From Synechococcus sp. CPC35 (GTDB taxonomy: Bacteria > Cyanobacteriota > Cyanobacteriia > PCC-6307 > Cyanobiaceae), in assembly GCA_002684175.1 (NCBI GenBank), contig NYUU01000044.1:3808-11363 (forward strand): a DNA stretch of 7,556 bases, read 5' to 3'. Below, one piece after another: positions 6,945 through 7,556 of this stretch. Position 1 is the first letter of the stretch, and the number at the start of each line of letters is the position of its first letter. The notes beneath the pieces were generated by a model. That model was not told the origin of the DNA. It did no database searches and saw only the letters and a program-made list of their open reading frames with translations. The position numbers and the translations under genes were made by a program.

Positions 6945-7409
6945 ATGCCGGTCATCCGTTTCGTTCGCGAAGGCCGTGATGTGGAGTGCTTCCCCGGTGA
7001 AAATCTTCGGGACGTTGCGGTTCGCGAAGGCATTCAGCTCTATGGCCTCAAAGGGCAGCTCGGGAACTGCGGAGGCTGTGGTCAGTGCAGTACATGTTTT
7101 GTGTCGGTTGTGGACGAATCCGGGCGAGAGGCGCTGACGGCTCGAACCCCTGTCGAAGAAAGCAAGTTGCGTCGTCGGCCTGAAGAGTGGAGGTTGGCCT
7201 GCCAGGCCCTGGTGGAACGATCTGCTCTGGTGCTGACCCGTCCGCAGGTTCGATTGCCGGACGCTGAGCAACGGCTGGAGGCTGCCCGACAAGCTCCTCT
7301 TCCGGAAGGACCGATCGCTTGGCCAGTTCCCCCTGGCATGGAGGAGTCGGACGAAGAACTTGATGAACTGTCGGAAGCGATCACTGCAAAGGCCGATGAA
7401 GAGGCCTGA
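6945..7409 (+). CDS. 2Fe-2S ferredoxin-like protein with acidic C-terminal tail
   Basis: Probable soluble one-electron carrier or iron-sulfur assembly factor, 154 residues. Residues 1-100 have the 2Fe-2S ferredoxin layout: N-terminal strands (PVIRFVREG), then the cluster loop GNCGGCGQCSTC with C42, C45, C48 and C51, and a distal C86 in RLACQ. C42-x5-C48-x2-C51 plus C86 gives an adrenodoxin-like spacing; C45 would be an extra cysteine inside the loop. Residues 105-154 are not ferredoxin-like: a Pro-rich stretch (PEGPIAWPVPPG) and then a very acidic run (EESDEELDELSE). The ATG at 6945 is preceded in frame by TGA at 6933, which fixes the start; no Shine-Dalgarno sequence is visible. It diverges from psbB and precedes psbM by 59 nt, so a photosystem II-related role is likely but inferred. 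It is not the main photosynthetic PetF ferredoxin, which is shorter (about 97 residues) and has a different cysteine loop. Confidence 0.93.
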   Translation: MPVIRFVREGRDVECFPGENLRDVAVREGIQLYGLKGQLGNCGGCGQCSTCFVSVVDESGREALTARTPVEESKLRRRPEEWRLACQALVERSALVLTRPQVRLPDAEQRLEAARQAPLPEGPIAWPVPPGMEESDEELDELSEAITAKADEEA

Positions 7410-7468
7410 CACTCACGGGTAATCGACGTACTGCCGGTGATACGTTCGCCAGGACCCTTTCTGCGGCC

Positions 7469-7556
7469 ATGGAAACCAACGATCTCGGATTCGTCGCCAG
7501 TTTGCTGTTCATCCTGGTTCCGGCGATCTTCCTGATCGTGCTTTACATCGGCACGA
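7469..7556 (+). CDS. psbM: Photosystem II small subunit PsbM, cut by window end
   Basis: Single-helix thylakoid subunit at the PSII dimer interface. Twenty-nine codons are present, starting METNDLGFVASLLFILVP and continuing through AIFLIVLYIGT. Full-length PsbM is about 34 residues, so only the short stromal tail is missing. The hydrophobic helix covers about residues 6-27. The N-terminal pattern (acidic, Asn, then LGF), the central LFILVP and the final LYI match the PsbM family well. The ATG at 7469 has AGGA about 14 nt upstream, a weak and distant ribosome site. The gene follows the ferredoxin-like gene by 59 nt on the same strand; they may be cotranscribed or psbM may have its own promoter, with GTGATACGT near 7437 a weak -10-like candidate. 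Confidence 0.93.
   Translation, partial: METNDLGFVASLLFILVPAIFLIVLYIGT

Noticed and set aside
6891..7412. Minus-strand 173-codon open frame opposite the ferredoxin-like gene
   Set aside because: It has no domain and an Arg/Ser-rich composition typical of antisense frames in GC-rich genes. The plus-strand frame has the ferredoxin cysteines.
1..7556. Mobile element, CRISPR, defence or novel multi-gene system
   Set aside because: Every sizeable stretch is covered by recognisable housekeeping or photosystem genes. I saw no transposase, terminal repeats, spaced direct repeats or composition break.

Overview
The window looks like the chromosome of a marine picocyanobacterium, most likely Synechococcus subcluster 5.1 or a close Cyanobium relative. 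Three photosystem II genes (psbB, psbT and the start of psbM) have unmistakable protein sequences. The base composition is moderately GC-rich, intergenic gaps are short, and CP47 and PsbT match cyanobacterial forms closely. I saw no mobile element, tRNA, rRNA, CRISPR array or phage gene. The species assignment is inferred from memory of protein families, not from a search.

Layout from left to right. The minus strand carries a five-gene head-to-tail cluster. In transcription order it is nrdR (4868-4389), rpsA (4279-3179), a HAD-family phosphatase (3173-2400), metK (2376-1117) and a short FGGY sugar kinase (1112 to the window's left edge, incomplete). Gaps inside the last four genes are 5, 23 and 4 nucleotides, so they very probably share a transcript. 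nrdR is separated from rpsA by 109 nt containing a perfect 9-bp inverted repeat. Further right, still on the minus strand, psbB (6757-5198) is followed by psbT (5176-5081) and a strong intrinsic terminator (5044-5069) that separates the photosystem unit from nrdR. On the plus strand, a 2Fe-2S ferredoxin-like gene (6945-7409) diverges from psbB across a 187-nt region and is followed 59 nt later by psbM, cut by the window end.

How the genes fit together. The right half is a photosystem II neighbourhood: CP47 inner antenna, the small subunits PsbT and PsbM of the dimer interface, and an uncharacterised soluble iron-sulfur protein whose position suggests a role in PSII assembly, repair or electron supply. 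The left half is housekeeping: control of ribonucleotide reductase (NrdR), translation initiation (S1), S-adenosylmethionine synthesis (MetK), and two small-metabolite enzymes, the HAD phosphatase and a probable pentulose kinase.

I found no evidence for a new defence, mobile or otherwise exotic system. The points worth a second look are the ferredoxin-like protein with its acidic tail, several perfect inverted repeats in leader regions, the alternative rpsA start, and the sugar kinase and phosphatase riding with metK and rpsA.
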